A stretch of DNA of 64,000 bases. It comes from Ereboglobus sp. GTDB taxonomy: Bacteria > Verrucomicrobiota > Verrucomicrobiia > Opitutales > Opitutaceae. Positions 37,533 through 47,191 of this stretch are shown piece by piece. The position numbers and the translations under genes were made by a program. Under the pieces are notes generated by a model. That model had not been told where the DNA came from, searched no databases, and saw nothing but the letters and a program-made list of their open reading frames with translations. How positions within the stretch are numbered: position 1 is the first letter of the stretch; every line of letters starts with the position of its first letter. The stretch spans positions 1 to 64,000 of the forward strand of contig JARKRC010000022.1 in the NCBI GenBank assembly GCA_029974595.1, in the 5' to 3' direction.

Positions 37533-37641
37533 CTCACGCAACGACGCGGCGACGCAACGGGAGCTGCCACTCCACTGTGTTTTTTCGTTGCGCCGTGGCG
37601 TCGTTGCGTGAACCCGGTTTGCTAGGAATGCGCACGATGCG
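37533..37641 (-). repeat. 109-bp dispersed palindromic repeat, copy 2
   Basis: This is the second copy of the element at 67-175, here in inverted orientation and of the same length. Its core has the strings CTCACGCAACGACGC and GCGTCGTTGCGTG near its ends, so it is almost a perfect palindrome at its tips. Copy 2 lies within 250 bp of two other repeats in this gap, so the gap appears to collect repetitive sequence. Confidence 0.75.
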
Positions 37642-37718
37642 CGCAGTGAGAAACAAAACATTTCCGCATTCCGGGCATGTCTGCGCTTTTTCGGAGGGGC
37701 CGCATGTGGCAGTGTCTT

Positions 37719-38834
37719 TCATTTTCCTAGTGGCTCCCGCCACCAGCGCGTTCCGGGATGCGGAGCATTGAGGTCAACGCGCTCGCCGAGCATCGGCGTG
37801 GCGATGTCGATGCCGGCCTCGATGGCGAGGCGCAGCACCTCGTCGAGCGGTTCGCGCCAGACGTGCATCGCGAGGTCGAATGTGCCGTTGTGGATGGGCA
37901 GCAGCCAGCGTCCGCGCACGTCGCGGTGCGCCTGCACGGTCTGCGGCGGATCCATGTGAACATACGGCCATCGCTTGTCGTAGGCCCCGCTCTCGATCAG
38001 CGCCACGTCGAAGGGACCGAAGCGCCGGCCGATCTCGGCAAAGCCGTCGAAATAGCCGCTGTCGCCGCTGAAAAAGAGGCGGAAGTCCCCGTCCTCGACG
38101 ACCCACGAGACCCACAGGGTTTTGTTGGAGTCGCGCAGTCCACGTCCCGAAAAATGCTGCGCGGGCGTGGCGGTGAGGCGCAGACCGGCCACCTCAATAT
38201 CCTGCCACCAGTCGAACTGGCGGATTTTGTCCTTTGCGACTCCCCAGCGCGCCAGCCGGTCGCCCACGCCGAGCGGGGCCAGAAAAACGTCCGCCTTGTC
38301 GCGCAGCGCCCTGATCGCCGCGCGGTCGAGGTGGTCGAAATGATCGTGCGACAGAATCACGGCGCGAAGCGGCGGCAGGTCGGCGGGCGCGATGGGCAGC
38401 GCGTGAAAACGCTTCGGCCCCGCGAACTGCACCGGCGAGGCGCGCTCGCAAAACACCGGATCGGTCAGCCACCAGTAGCCGCGCAATTTCATCAACACCG
38501 TGGAATGCCCCAGCCGGTAAAGGCTGCGGTCCGGCGCGGCGTCGAGCTCGGCGCGGGTCAGGCGGCGGACGGGCACGGACACGTCGGGCCTCGTGCCCGC
38601 GGGCTTGTTGAAAAACACATCCCACCACACCTTTGCCCTGGACTCGGGCAGGTCGCCGGGCCCCGGCGGACGCGGGTTGTGAAAACGCCCGTCGCGCGAC
38701 TGCGGGGAGGACGAGTAATCGCCAAAGGGAACACGAATCATGGTGAAATAAATCAAAATCAGGGCCGCGCAGGCAACGGCCGGCAGTGTAGCCAAAAATC
38801 GGATACACCGCCCCGGGCGCGCCATCATCCTCAT
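37719..38834 (-). CDS. MBL-fold hydrolase, NAPE-PLD-like
   Basis: The 371-aa protein has an N-terminal hydrophobic span (residues 12-32) and a metallo-beta-lactamase domain with ILSHDHFDHLD, LRLTATPAQHFSGRG, RLFFSGDSGYFDGF and ALIESGAYDKRW. This set resembles N-acyl-phosphatidylethanolamine phospholipase D and UlaG-like hydrolases. It probably cleaves a phosphodiester or ester at the membrane. Its start overlaps the stop of the alpha/beta hydrolase (ATGA), which implies coupled translation. Confidence 0.88.
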   Translation of the reverse strand: MRMMARPGRCIRFLATLPAVACAALILIYFTMIRVPFGDYSSSPQSRDGRFHNPRPPGPGDLPESRAKVWWDVFFNKPAGTRPDVSVPVRRLTRAELDAAPDRSLYRLGHSTVLMKLRGYWWLTDPVFCERASPVQFAGPKRFHALPIAPADLPPLRAVILSHDHFDHLDRAAIRALRDKADVFLAPLGVGDRLARWGVAKDKIRQFDWWQDIEVAGLRLTATPAQHFSGRGLRDSNKTLWVSWVVEDGDFRLFFSGDSGYFDGFAEIGRRFGPFDVALIESGAYDKRWPYVHMDPPQTVQAHRDVRGRWLLPIHNGTFDLAMHVWREPLDEVLRLAIEAGIDIATPMLGERVDLNAPHPGTRWWREPLGK

Positions 38835-39754
38835 GCGTTCAGGTGTTTCTTGTAGAAGGGAACCAGTTTTTCCAACGCCTTGCCGGTGGCCTCGGGCTGG
38901 TCGTAAAGGTCGTAGTGCGTCGCGCCTTCGACGATGAACAAATCCTTTTCGCCCTTCACACGCGCGTGGAGTTCCTGCGCGTCCCGCAGCGAGCCGAATG
39001 CGCCCGGCACGGAGCCGGCGATGATCTGGACGGGCTGCGTCAGCAGCTCTTCGACGAGGTGAAAGGCGTCGAAAGCGATCACGCTGCCGAGGCTGGTGAA
39101 GCGCAGTTTGTTGGGCGCGCAGGCGTTTTGCCCGCGCGGCGTGCGGTAATAGTCCACCGCCTGAAAGACATCGATGTTGTCCGCCGTGATGCCGGCCGCG
39201 TCGCGTTCCTCCGGCGAATCGGGAATCCAGTTGTTGATGAGCGGTTCTCCCCCGCGCGCCTCGGCGGTGCGCTGCCTGCCGATCGCCTCAAGCGCGGCGA
39301 TGGGATCGCCTTCGCGGTTGAGACGACCGATGTTGGCGCCAACCACCGTGCCGACGGCCTTGATGCGTTTCTCGGTCATGGCCGCGTTCACCGCATAGCC
39401 GCCGCCTGCGCAAACGCCGAGCACGCCGATTTTCTCTTCATCGACAAAAGGCAGCGTCACCAGATAATCCACGGCGCACTTCACGTCCTCGACGCGGGTC
39501 GTCGGATCTTCGATGTAACGTGGCTCGCCGCCGCTTGCGCCCTGAAACGAGGCGTCGAAAGCGATGGCGATAAAACCCTGCGCCGCCAGCTTCGCGGCAT
39601 AGAGCCCGGCGGTCTGCCCCTTGCAACTGCTGCCCGGATGCACGCAGACGATGGCCGCGTATTTTTTGCCTGCGTCAAAGCCCTCCGGCAAATGCAGCTC
39701 GGCGGCCACGTCCCAGGTGCGGTTCTTGAAGGTGACGGATTGTTTTTTGCTCAT
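38831..39754 (-). CDS. alpha/beta hydrolase, dienelactone-hydrolase-like
   Basis: The 307-aa protein (ATG at 39754) has the alpha/beta fold: VHPGSSCKG (oxyanion region), the nucleophile elbow GVCAGGGYA, where Cys replaces the more usual Ser, and VEGATHYDLYD with the catalytic His. Cys as nucleophile is typical of dienelactone hydrolases. The gene overlaps the MBL hydrolase by four bases and follows an AraC regulator, so these three probably form a regulated unit acting on an ester or lactone. The substrate is unknown. Confidence 0.85.
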   Translation of the reverse strand: MSKKQSVTFKNRTWDVAAELHLPEGFDAGKKYAAIVCVHPGSSCKGQTAGLYAAKLAAQGFIAIAFDASFQGASGGEPRYIEDPTTRVEDVKCAVDYLVTLPFVDEEKIGVLGVCAGGGYAVNAAMTEKRIKAVGTVVGANIGRLNREGDPIAALEAIGRQRTAEARGGEPLINNWIPDSPEERDAAGITADNIDVFQAVDYYRTPRGQNACAPNKLRFTSLGSVIAFDAFHLVEELLTQPVQIIAGSVPGAFGSLRDAQELHARVKGEKDLFIVEGATHYDLYDQPEATGKALEKLVPFYKKHLNA

Positions 39755-39884
39755 GATGTATGTTTGTGTGAATAAAAATACGGCTTGCGAGTGCGTCCCG
39801 GAAACAGGTTTCAGGCTTGCGGAAAACACATCCGCGAACAGGGAGCTTACCATCATCCGCCGCCCGCGGCTCTCGCGATTCCGC

Positions 39885-40838
39885 TCAACCTGTCGCGATT
39901 CTGCTGAAATTTTCCACGGGCGCATTGCCCGGCATCCGCTCCCTGTATTCGTAGGGGCTGAGGCCGGTTTCCCTGCGAAACACATGCGCAAAATGACTCG
40001 GGCTCGCGTAGCCGACATCCAGCCCGATCTCGATCACGGGCTTCCTTGTCTCGCGCAAAAGCTCCTGCGCCTTCGACATCCGCAGGCGGATGAAATACTG
40101 GCTGGGAGAGAAGCCGGTGTTGCCCTTGAAGAGCCGGGAAAAGTGCGACTCGCTCATCCCGACCGCCTCCGCGAGCCTGCCCACGTGGATGCCTTCGTCG
40201 AGCGACGCCTCCATGATTTTCAAGACCCGGTGCAGTTGATACGCGGGCAGCTCGGTGGAGCGGCGCGGGTGCGGATTCTTATCATCACGATACGTGCGGA
40301 TGAGATGGGTCGCCAGGCTTTGCGCGATGCCTTGCACAAAGGACGGGCTGGCGTTTTTTTGCTCGGAAAGCTCCCGGCGCAACATCTCCAGAAATGCAAT
40401 GATCGTGGTGTCCCGGATGCCATTGAATTCCTTCAGCCTGGGGATTCGGGCGTCCGGTCCGAAAAGCTCCTTTGCCGCGCGCGCGAAGAGCGGAAGACCG
40501 ATCGTCGCATGCATGACGACAATCGGGTCCGGCCCGATGGATTTCCACCGCAATTCATAAGGGTCGGGCGAGTTGATGAGGAACAGGGCGCCCGACTCGA
40601 CCCGGTGCGTATTCCATTGGCCGCCCAAATCCCTGTCCTCGCAAACGACATGGCCGGAGATTTGCCACTGCAACTGCGGCTCGACGACAGCGGGGATGAG
40701 CATGACGTCTCCCACGCGGGGGCGCGTGTGGATTTCCACCAAAATATCGCGCCACGCAGGCCCCTCGCCCAGATGAATCATTTTCCCCGGAAAATATTTC
40801 CGGTGCTCCTCGGCGGAAGTGGTTTTCGGTATGGTCAT
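39885..40838 (-). CDS. AraC-family transcriptional regulator
   Basis: The 317-aa regulator has an N-terminal cupin-like sensing domain (MIHLGEGPAWRDILVEIHTRP) and two C-terminal helix-turn-helix motifs (IHVGRLAEAVGMSESHFSRLF and PVIEIGLDVGYASPSHFAHVFRR) with GLSPYEYRER. The ATG at 40838 is preferred over a TTG two codons upstream. It likely controls the two hydrolase genes 130 bp downstream on the same strand. The ligand is not known. Confidence 0.92.
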   Translation of the reverse strand: MTIPKTTSAEEHRKYFPGKMIHLGEGPAWRDILVEIHTRPRVGDVMLIPAVVEPQLQWQISGHVVCEDRDLGGQWNTHRVESGALFLINSPDPYELRWKSIGPDPIVVMHATIGLPLFARAAKELFGPDARIPRLKEFNGIRDTTIIAFLEMLRRELSEQKNASPSFVQGIAQSLATHLIRTYRDDKNPHPRRSTELPAYQLHRVLKIMEASLDEGIHVGRLAEAVGMSESHFSRLFKGNTGFSPSQYFIRLRMSKAQELLRETRKPVIEIGLDVGYASPSHFAHVFRRETGLSPYEYRERMPGNAPVENFSRIATG

Positions 40839-40898
40839 GTCCAACTGGTCAATATCGGCAAAACCAAGCGGCGTGAGGGCGTGAGGAGCAGGAGGATT

Positions 40899-41882
40899 TC
40901 AGCAGAAATTCTCCGTCACCAGCAGCAGGCTGTCTTCGAGCGCCTCGAAGGCGAAGCCGCCGGCGTAGGGCAGCACGACATTGTCGCCTCGTGTGAGCAC
41001 GGCATCGGCGCCGCCGGACGACGAAAGCGTTTCGCGCACGCGGCCTTCCACGACGCTCAGGATGCGCGGCTGGCCGCCCGCGGCGACGGGGAGCTTCTCG
41101 CCTTTCGCCAGCGGCACGCGGCGGATGCGAAACTCGCGCGCATCGGCGATCACGGCGGCCTTGCGCTCGGCGCGCATGGGGGCGGGCTCGAAATCGTCCC
41201 ACTTGATCGACTTGAGCGATTCGGCGACGTGCATCTGGCGCGGCTTGCCGTCGAGGCCCGTGCGGCCCCAGTCGTAAACGCGATACGTGGTGTCGGAGTT
41301 CTGCTGGATTTCGAGAATGAGGTTGCCGCCGTCGATGGCGTGAATCTGGCCGCTGTGCACGAGGATCGAATCGCCGCGCTTCACCGGAAAACGATGCACA
41401 CAGTTTTCCAGCGTCAGGTTTTTGATCGCATGCTCAAACTCCTCGCGCGTCACGCCGCGGCGCAAACCGACAATGAGGTGCGAGCCGGGCGCGCAATCGG
41501 CGATATACCAGTTTTCCGTTTTCGGCTCGCCCTTCAATTCGGGCGCGACCGACGCGGGCGGATGCACCTGCAGGCTCAGCCGCTCGCGACAATCCAGCCA
41601 TTTCACCAGAATCGGGAATGTGCGGGACGCCTCCCAGCGCGGCCCCATCACGTCGGCGGCGTGTTTTTCGATCAGCGCGCGCAGGGTCATTCCGTCGTAT
41701 TTGCCGCCGCGCACGACGGACTGCGCCTCGGGCCGGTCAACGATTTCCCAGCTTTCGCCGATGGGCTTCGGCGCGCCGCCGGCGGGAGCCGCGGGCAGCT
41801 TGCGCCCGAGCGCGGTTTCGAGGACGCGGCCGCCCCAGACGCGCTCCTGATACAAGGATCGAAAACGAAGAAATTGCGCCAT
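40899..41882 (-). CDS. manA: mannose-6-phosphate isomerase, class I
   Basis: From the ATG at 41882 the 327-aa protein has the class-I phosphomannose isomerase cupin with zinc ligands in SLQVHPP and KTENWYI, plus SILVHSGQIHAIDGGNLILEIQQNSDTTYRVYDWGR. It interconverts mannose-6-phosphate and fructose-6-phosphate. The protein is compact, like the Bacillus-type enzyme, and lacks the extra helical domain of larger versions. It diverges from ftsK over 121 bp. The upstream extension to 41981 is rejected. Confidence 0.92.
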   Translation of the reverse strand: MAQFLRFRSLYQERVWGGRVLETALGRKLPAAPAGGAPKPIGESWEIVDRPEAQSVVRGGKYDGMTLRALIEKHAADVMGPRWEASRTFPILVKWLDCRERLSLQVHPPASVAPELKGEPKTENWYIADCAPGSHLIVGLRRGVTREEFEHAIKNLTLENCVHRFPVKRGDSILVHSGQIHAIDGGNLILEIQQNSDTTYRVYDWGRTGLDGKPRQMHVAESLKSIKWDDFEPAPMRAERKAAVIADAREFRIRRVPLAKGEKLPVAAGGQPRILSVVEGRVRETLSSSGGADAVLTRGDNVVLPYAGGFAFEALEDSLLLVTENFC

Positions 41883-42003
41883 GTGGATGATTTTCCCGTG
41901 TGTTTTTGTTATCGTGATGAAATATTGAATTTGACCGGTCTGGCGTTGCGGCAGGAAATGCGCTTTCCGCAGCCGGATCATTCAGTCAGGATGGATAAAA
42001 CAC

Positions 42004-44532
42004 ATGGCTATTTCCGCGAGTTCAAACACAAACAAAAAGCAAGCCGCCCAGCCGCAAGCCGGGCAGCTTGGCACTGCGCGCCACCCGCGCCATTGGGTGA
42101 TCTTTGTCCTGTGCCTCGTCGCCGGCCTGCTCTCGGCCATCGCGCTCCTCGATTACTCGCCGCACCAGAGCCTCCAGATCGACAACCCCGTTCGCGGGCA
42201 CAATCTCGTGGGCATGCTCGGCGCGGAAGGTTCGTTCTGGACGCTCAGCTTTCTCGGCCTGAGCACCTGGTATGTCCCGCTCTTTTTCTTCTGGATGGCT
42301 TTTACGGCGATCCGGAACGCCCGCTTCCTCGCCCTCACCCGTCTGCTGGCGATGATCCTGTGCATCGTCACCTTCTCAAGCCTCGCCACGCTCTTCGGCG
42401 ACCTCTTCGGCGCAGGCGGCTCCACACGCTATTTCCCGTCCGGCCCCGGCGGCATGACCGGCAAGGCCCTCTACAACGATTTTCTCTCGGAAGCCATCGG
42501 CCCCGCGGGCGCGGGCATCGTGCTCCTTCTGCTCTACGCGATCGGCCTCATGCTCCTCCTCACGAGGGATATTTTCGAGGAACTCGAAAAAATCGCCGCC
42601 GTCGTCAACGCCTGGCGTGAACGCCGCGCCAAGGCCCGCGCCGAACGCGAGGAGATGCGCCGCATCGCCGCCGAGGATCGCGCCCGCGCCAGGGCCCGCG
42701 CCAAGGGCGGCTACGATCCCGCCATCACCGACACGCCCTTCTCGCTCGAAGGAAAAAACAAAAACGGCGCGCCCCCCGCCGCAGCCGGCCCGTTTCCCCC
42801 CCAGCCCACCGCAACCGACGCCGCCACGCTCCTCGACGATGACGACCTGCCTCCCGTCGATGATCCCGAAAAAACGCCCGCGTCGCCCATCGCGCCAAAA
42901 ATTTTCCGCGGTGCCGACTCCGTCAGGCCCGGCACCCTCTCCATCGTAAAACCCGAGGAAACCAAAAAAGCCAAAAACGCCGTCATCCCCTCCAGCGAGG
43001 CCAATTACGAGTTCCCCCCGCTCACCATCCTCAAGGATCATCCCAAGACCTCCGACATGGGCACCGACGAGGAATACGCCAATAACATGACCGCCCTCGT
43101 GCGCATCATCGGCGAGTTCGGCATCACGGTTTCCCCCGGCGAAATCCACGTCGGCCCCGTCATCACCTGCTACGAAGTGGTCCCCGCGCCCGGCGTCCGT
43201 GTCGAAAAAATCGCCAACCTCGACAAAAACATCGCGCTCCACATGGAAGCGCAATCCGTGCGCATCCTCGCGCCCATCCCCGGCAAGGCCGCCGTCGGCA
43301 TAGAAATGCCCAACAAAGTCCCCTCGCCCGTCGGCATGCGCGACATTCTCGAATCCGAGGACTGGGTGAACAGCAAAGCCGAAATCCCCATCGCGCTCGG
43401 CAAGGACGTTTCGGGCCGCCCGCTCATCTCCGACCTCACGCGAATGCCCCACCTCCTCATCGCCGGCGCGACCGGCTCGGGCAAATCCGTGTGCGTCAAC
43501 TCCATCATCGCCTCCATCGTGTTTCGCAAGAGCCCCAGGGAGGTGCGCCTCATGATGGTCGATCCCAAGGTCGTTGAACTCCAGGTGTTCAACACCCTGC
43601 CCCACATGCTCATCCCGGTCGTCACCGTCCCCAAGCGCGCCCCCGCCGCGCTCAAGTGGCTCCTCCGCGAAATGGAGCAGCGCTACCAGCTCTTCGGCAA
43701 AGTCGGCGTCCGCAACATCACCGGCTTCAACAACCGCAAAAAACATGCGGAGACCCATTTCCCCATTCCAGAAAAAGACGCCGCTCCCGCCGAAGGCGAG
43801 CAGGCCAAGCTCGAAGGCGTCGATCCTCTCGACGGCCTCGAAGTGCCCGACCACCTGCCCTACATCGTCGTCATCATGGACGAACTTGCCGACCTCATGA
43901 TGGTCGCCGCCGCCGAGGTCGAAACCTCCATCGCCCGCCTCGCGCAACTCGCCCGCGCCGCCGGCATCCACATCATCATCGCCACGCAGCGCCCCTCGGT
44001 GAATGTCATCACCGGCATCATCAAGGCCAATCTCCCCTCGCGCATCGCCTTCCAGGTCGCCTCGCAGGTTGACTCGCGCACCATTCTCGACGGCAAGGGC
44101 GCCGAGATGCTCATCGGCCGCGGTGACATGCTCTTCACCCCGCCCGGCACCTCCCGCATCGTCCGCGCCCAGGGCGCTTTCGTTTCCGACGAGGAAGTGA
44201 AGGACTTTGTCGATAACCTCAAACGCAACGGCCCCCCGCAATACGCGCAGGACGTGCAGGACGAAATCGACTCCGCCCCGCTCGATGATGAGGACGAGGA
44301 CGACAATGGCAAAAAAGACTATTCGGACATGAGCGACGACGAGCTCTACAACGAAGCCCTCGCCATCGTGAAGCACACCCGCCGCGCCTCCACCTCCTCG
44401 CTCCAGCGCAAGCTCGGCATCGGCTACAACCGCGCCGCCCGCATGGTGGACATGATGGAAGAGCGCGGCATCGTCGGCCCCGAAAACGGCTCCAAGCCCC
44501 GCGAAATCATCGCTGATCTGGACTCGCTTTAG
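42004..44532 (+). CDS. ftsK: DNA translocase FtsK
   Basis: The 842-aa protein has four N-terminal membrane spans (about residues 30-190), a Pro/Asp/Glu-rich linker (200-330), and the RecA-like motor with Walker A GATGSGKS (about 488-495) and Walker B VVIMDELADLMM. The gamma domain at the C-terminus (SLQRKLGIGYNRAARMVDMMEERGIVG) reads KOPS-like DNA polarity. It resolves chromosome dimers and pumps DNA at the septum. A second, altered ftsK follows 39 bp downstream. Confidence 0.96.
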   Translation: MAISASSNTNKKQAAQPQAGQLGTARHPRHWVIFVLCLVAGLLSAIALLDYSPHQSLQIDNPVRGHNLVGMLGAEGSFWTLSFLGLSTWYVPLFFFWMAFTAIRNARFLALTRLLAMILCIVTFSSLATLFGDLFGAGGSTRYFPSGPGGMTGKALYNDFLSEAIGPAGAGIVLLLLYAIGLMLLLTRDIFEELEKIAAVVNAWRERRAKARAEREEMRRIAAEDRARARARAKGGYDPAITDTPFSLEGKNKNGAPPAAAGPFPPQPTATDAATLLDDDDLPPVDDPEKTPASPIAPKIFRGADSVRPGTLSIVKPEETKKAKNAVIPSSEANYEFPPLTILKDHPKTSDMGTDEEYANNMTALVRIIGEFGITVSPGEIHVGPVITCYEVVPAPGVRVEKIANLDKNIALHMEAQSVRILAPIPGKAAVGIEMPNKVPSPVGMRDILESEDWVNSKAEIPIALGKDVSGRPLISDLTRMPHLLIAGATGSGKSVCVNSIIASIVFRKSPREVRLMMVDPKVVELQVFNTLPHMLIPVVTVPKRAPAALKWLLREMEQRYQLFGKVGVRNITGFNNRKKHAETHFPIPEKDAAPAEGEQAKLEGVDPLDGLEVPDHLPYIVVIMDELADLMMVAAAEVETSIARLAQLARAAGIHIIIATQRPSVNVITGIIKANLPSRIAFQVASQVDSRTILDGKGAEMLIGRGDMLFTPPGTSRIVRAQGAFVSDEEVKDFVDNLKRNGPPQYAQDVQDEIDSAPLDDEDEDDNGKKDYSDMSDDELYNEALAIVKHTRRASTSSLQRKLGIGYNRAARMVDMMEERGIVGPENGSKPREIIADLDSL

Positions 44533-44571
44533 AATGTAATCAAATTCCCTTAGTAACCCCCTGTTTATAAA

Positions 44572-46455
44572 ATGATATATATCTATATTATATTTGCTGT
44601 ATCAATACTCCTAGCTCTTGCGATACTCTTTCGCGATTTCTTCAAAAGAAAAAAAGCGGTGTGCGCTTTAGTAGATCAGAAAGCATCCGACAAGCGCGGC
44701 GAAAACAAAATTAAACCCGGCGTGCAATCCGCCACGCCGCCCACCGCCACCGACGCCGCCCCACTCCTCGACGATGACGACCTGCCGCCGGTCGATAATC
44801 CCGAGAAAAAGCCCGAGTCGCCCATCGCGCCAAAGATTTTCCACGAATCCCCGCTCACTGACAGCAGCGCCAAGCCCGCCAGCCTCTCCATCGCAAAACC
44901 GGAGGAACCCAAAAAGGTAAAAACCGCAGCCGTGCTCCTCGATGAAGCCAATTATCAATATCCCCCGCTCACCCTGCTGCGGGAGCACCCCAAAGTCGCC
45001 GACACTGCGACCGATGACGAATACGCCCAAAACATGGCCTCGATCATCCGCATCATCGCCGAGTTCGGCTATACGGTCACACCCAGCGAAATCCACGTCG
45101 GTCCTGTCATCACCTGCTACGAGGTCATCCCCGCGTCCGGCGTCCGTGTCGAAAAAATCGCCAACCTCGACAAAAACATCGCGCTCCACATGGAAGCACA
45201 ATCCGTGCGCATCCTCGCGCCCATCCCCGGCAAGGCCGCCGTCGGCATAGAAATGCCCAACAAAGTCCCCTCGCCCGTCGGCATACGCGACATTCTCGAA
45301 TCCGAGGACTGGGTGAACAGCAAAGCCGAAATCCCCATCGCGCTCGGCAAGGACGTTTCGGGCCGTCCGCTCATCTCCGACCTCACCAAAATGCCCCACA
45401 TGCTCATCGCCGGCACGACCGGCTCAGGCAAATCGGTGTGTATCAACTCCATTATTGCCTCCATTGTTTACCGCAAAAGCCCCAATGATGTGCGCTTTAT
45501 CATGGTCGATCCCAAGGTCGTTGAGCTCCAGATCTTCAACAGCCTGCCCCACATGCTCATCCCAGTTGTCACCGTCCCCAAGCGCGTTCCCGCCGCGCTC
45601 AAGTGGCTCCTTCGCGAAATGGAGCAGCGTTACCATCTCTTCGGCAAAGTTGGGGTCCGCAGCATCACCGGCTTCAACAATCGCAAAAAACAGGCCGAGC
45701 CCAGCTTTCCCGCTCCCGAAAAAGATACACCGCCCGCCGAGTGCGTCGATCCACTCGACGACATTGAGGAGGCTCCCGATCACCTGCCCTACATCGTTAC
45801 AATCATTGATGAACTCGCTGATTTGATGTTCACCGCGCGAGACGAGATCGAAAGTCTCTTAATTCGTCTTGGCCAAATGGGACGCGCCGCCGGAATCCAC
45901 CTAATTGTGGCAACACAAAAGCCCGCATCCACAATCATAACGGGGATGATCAAGGCTAATTTGCCTTCTCGAATCGCATTTCAAGTAGCGTCCAACTGGG
46001 ATAGTAGAACGATTCTTGATGACAAAGGAGCAGAAGATCTCATCGGTCGCGGCGACATGCTCTTTTCTCCCCCTGGCACCTTCCGCTTGGTGCGCGCGCA
46101 AGGCGCCTTCGTTTCCGAGAAGGAAGTGAGGGATTTTGTCAATTACCTCAAACGCAATGGACCACCGCAATATGCGCAGGACGTGCAGGACGAAATCGAC
46201 TCCGCCCCGCTCGACGACGATGCCAACAGTGGTCAAAAAGAGTATTCGGACATGGACGACAACGAGCTCTACAACCACGCCCTCGCCGCCGTAAAACACA
46301 TGCGCCGCGCCTCGACCGCCTCGCTGCAGCGCAAGCTCGGCATCGGCTACAACCGCGCCGCCCGCATGGTGGACATGATGGAGGAGCGCGGCATCGTCGG
46401 CCCCGAAAACGGCTCCAAGCCCCGCGAAATCATCGTGGATCTGGACTCGATCTGA
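44572..46455 (+). CDS. second FtsK/SpoIIIE-type translocase, mosaic paralogue
   Basis: The 627-aa protein has only one membrane span (residues 2-20) in place of four, a shorter linker with the same TATDAA and LDDDDLPPVD motifs, and then a full motor (Walker A GTTGSGKS, about residues 281-288; Walker B IIDELADLMF) and gamma domain. Parts are nearly identical at DNA level to the upstream copy (three mismatches by eye in about 250 bp at 45139-45387). Residues around Walker B and after it are strongly diverged and AT-rich (ATQRPS became ATQKPA, VASQVDSRT became VASNWDSRT). It looks like a duplicated then partly converted gene. Likely functional, since the frame is intact. Confidence 0.9.
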   Translation: MIYIYIIFAVSILLALAILFRDFFKRKKAVCALVDQKASDKRGENKIKPGVQSATPPTATDAAPLLDDDDLPPVDNPEKKPESPIAPKIFHESPLTDSSAKPASLSIAKPEEPKKVKTAAVLLDEANYQYPPLTLLREHPKVADTATDDEYAQNMASIIRIIAEFGYTVTPSEIHVGPVITCYEVIPASGVRVEKIANLDKNIALHMEAQSVRILAPIPGKAAVGIEMPNKVPSPVGIRDILESEDWVNSKAEIPIALGKDVSGRPLISDLTKMPHMLIAGTTGSGKSVCINSIIASIVYRKSPNDVRFIMVDPKVVELQIFNSLPHMLIPVVTVPKRVPAALKWLLREMEQRYHLFGKVGVRSITGFNNRKKQAEPSFPAPEKDTPPAECVDPLDDIEEAPDHLPYIVTIIDELADLMFTARDEIESLLIRLGQMGRAAGIHLIVATQKPASTIITGMIKANLPSRIAFQVASNWDSRTILDDKGAEDLIGRGDMLFSPPGTFRLVRAQGAFVSEKEVRDFVNYLKRNGPPQYAQDVQDEIDSAPLDDDANSGQKEYSDMDDNELYNHALAAVKHMRRASTASLQRKLGIGYNRAARMVDMMEERGIVGPENGSKPREIIVDLDSI

Positions 46456-46471
46456 AGCCCCGGGGAAATCC

Positions 46472-47191
46472 CTACGCCCCGCCGCCTGCGATTTCCTCCA
46501 GCCGCGCCCGGCCGGCGATCTGTATCCGTTTTTTAACTACACTGATCGCGCCGAGTTCGCGCAGCCGCGCAAACGTCCGCGAAAGCGTCTCGCCCGTCAC
46601 GCCAAGCTGCCCGGCGAGCACCTTCTTGCTCACCTCCAGCGTCACCACCGTCCGCGCGCCGGCCTGTTTCAGCAGCCACGCCGCCAGCCGGTGCTCGATC
46701 TGCCGGCTCTTCATGTCGTGGATGCTCTGCATCAGCAGGCGCAAATGCGCGCTCATCGACGCGAGGATGTGCACCGAAAGCTGCGGACAGCGCCCGAGCA
46801 ATTCCAGCAGCGGCTCCTTGCGCACCAGGATCACCTGCGACGACTTCAGCGCCACCGCGTTCGCCGGATACACGTCGACCGTCGCCAGCGCCGCCTCCGC
46901 AAAGCTGTCGCCCGGCCCGAACACATGGATGATCTGCGTGCGTCCGTCCGGTTTTGTCCGCTGTATGCTGATCTGCCCCGACTGGATGACAAAAAAGCCC
47001 TCCGCCTTTTCGCCCTCGCGAAACAGCACCTCGTTTTTCTTCAGCGCGCGCGTGCTGCAAATCGTAGCCAGCGCCGCGATGTCCTCGCCGCCAAGTCCCG
47101 AAAACACGCGGCTCGCCGCCAGCGACGCCGCGATGCCCGCTTTGTGCAACACCGAAACCGAGGTCATGAATTGGGAATGGCTTTTTTCCAT
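46472..47191 (-). CDS. Crp/Fnr-family transcriptional regulator
   Basis: The 239-aa protein (ATG at 47191, in place of a TTG three codons upstream) has a cyclic-nucleotide-binding-like N-terminal domain (LKKNEVLFREGEKAEGFFVIQSGQISI, FAEAALATV) and a C-terminal winged helix (VSKKVLAGQLGVTGETLSRTFARLRELG). It lacks the N-terminal Cys cluster of Fnr, so it is more like Dnr or Crp. The ligand is unknown. It converges on ftsK2 with 16 bp between stops. Confidence 0.9.
   Translation of the reverse strand: MEKSHSQFMTSVSVLHKAGIAASLAASRVFSGLGGEDIAALATICSTRALKKNEVLFREGEKAEGFFVIQSGQISIQRTKPDGRTQIIHVFGPGDSFAEAALATVDVYPANAVALKSSQVILVRKEPLLELLGRCPQLSVHILASMSAHLRLLMQSIHDMKSRQIEHRLAAWLLKQAGARTVVTLEVSKKVLAGQLGVTGETLSRTFARLRELGAISVVKKRIQIAGRARLEEIAGGGA

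Noticed and set aside
37534-37743. A 69-aa minus-strand frame with TCPECGNVLF, like a zinc ribbon
   Set aside because: Only one Cys pair is present and most of the frame is the 109-bp repeat. No ribosome-binding site or conserved continuation is seen.
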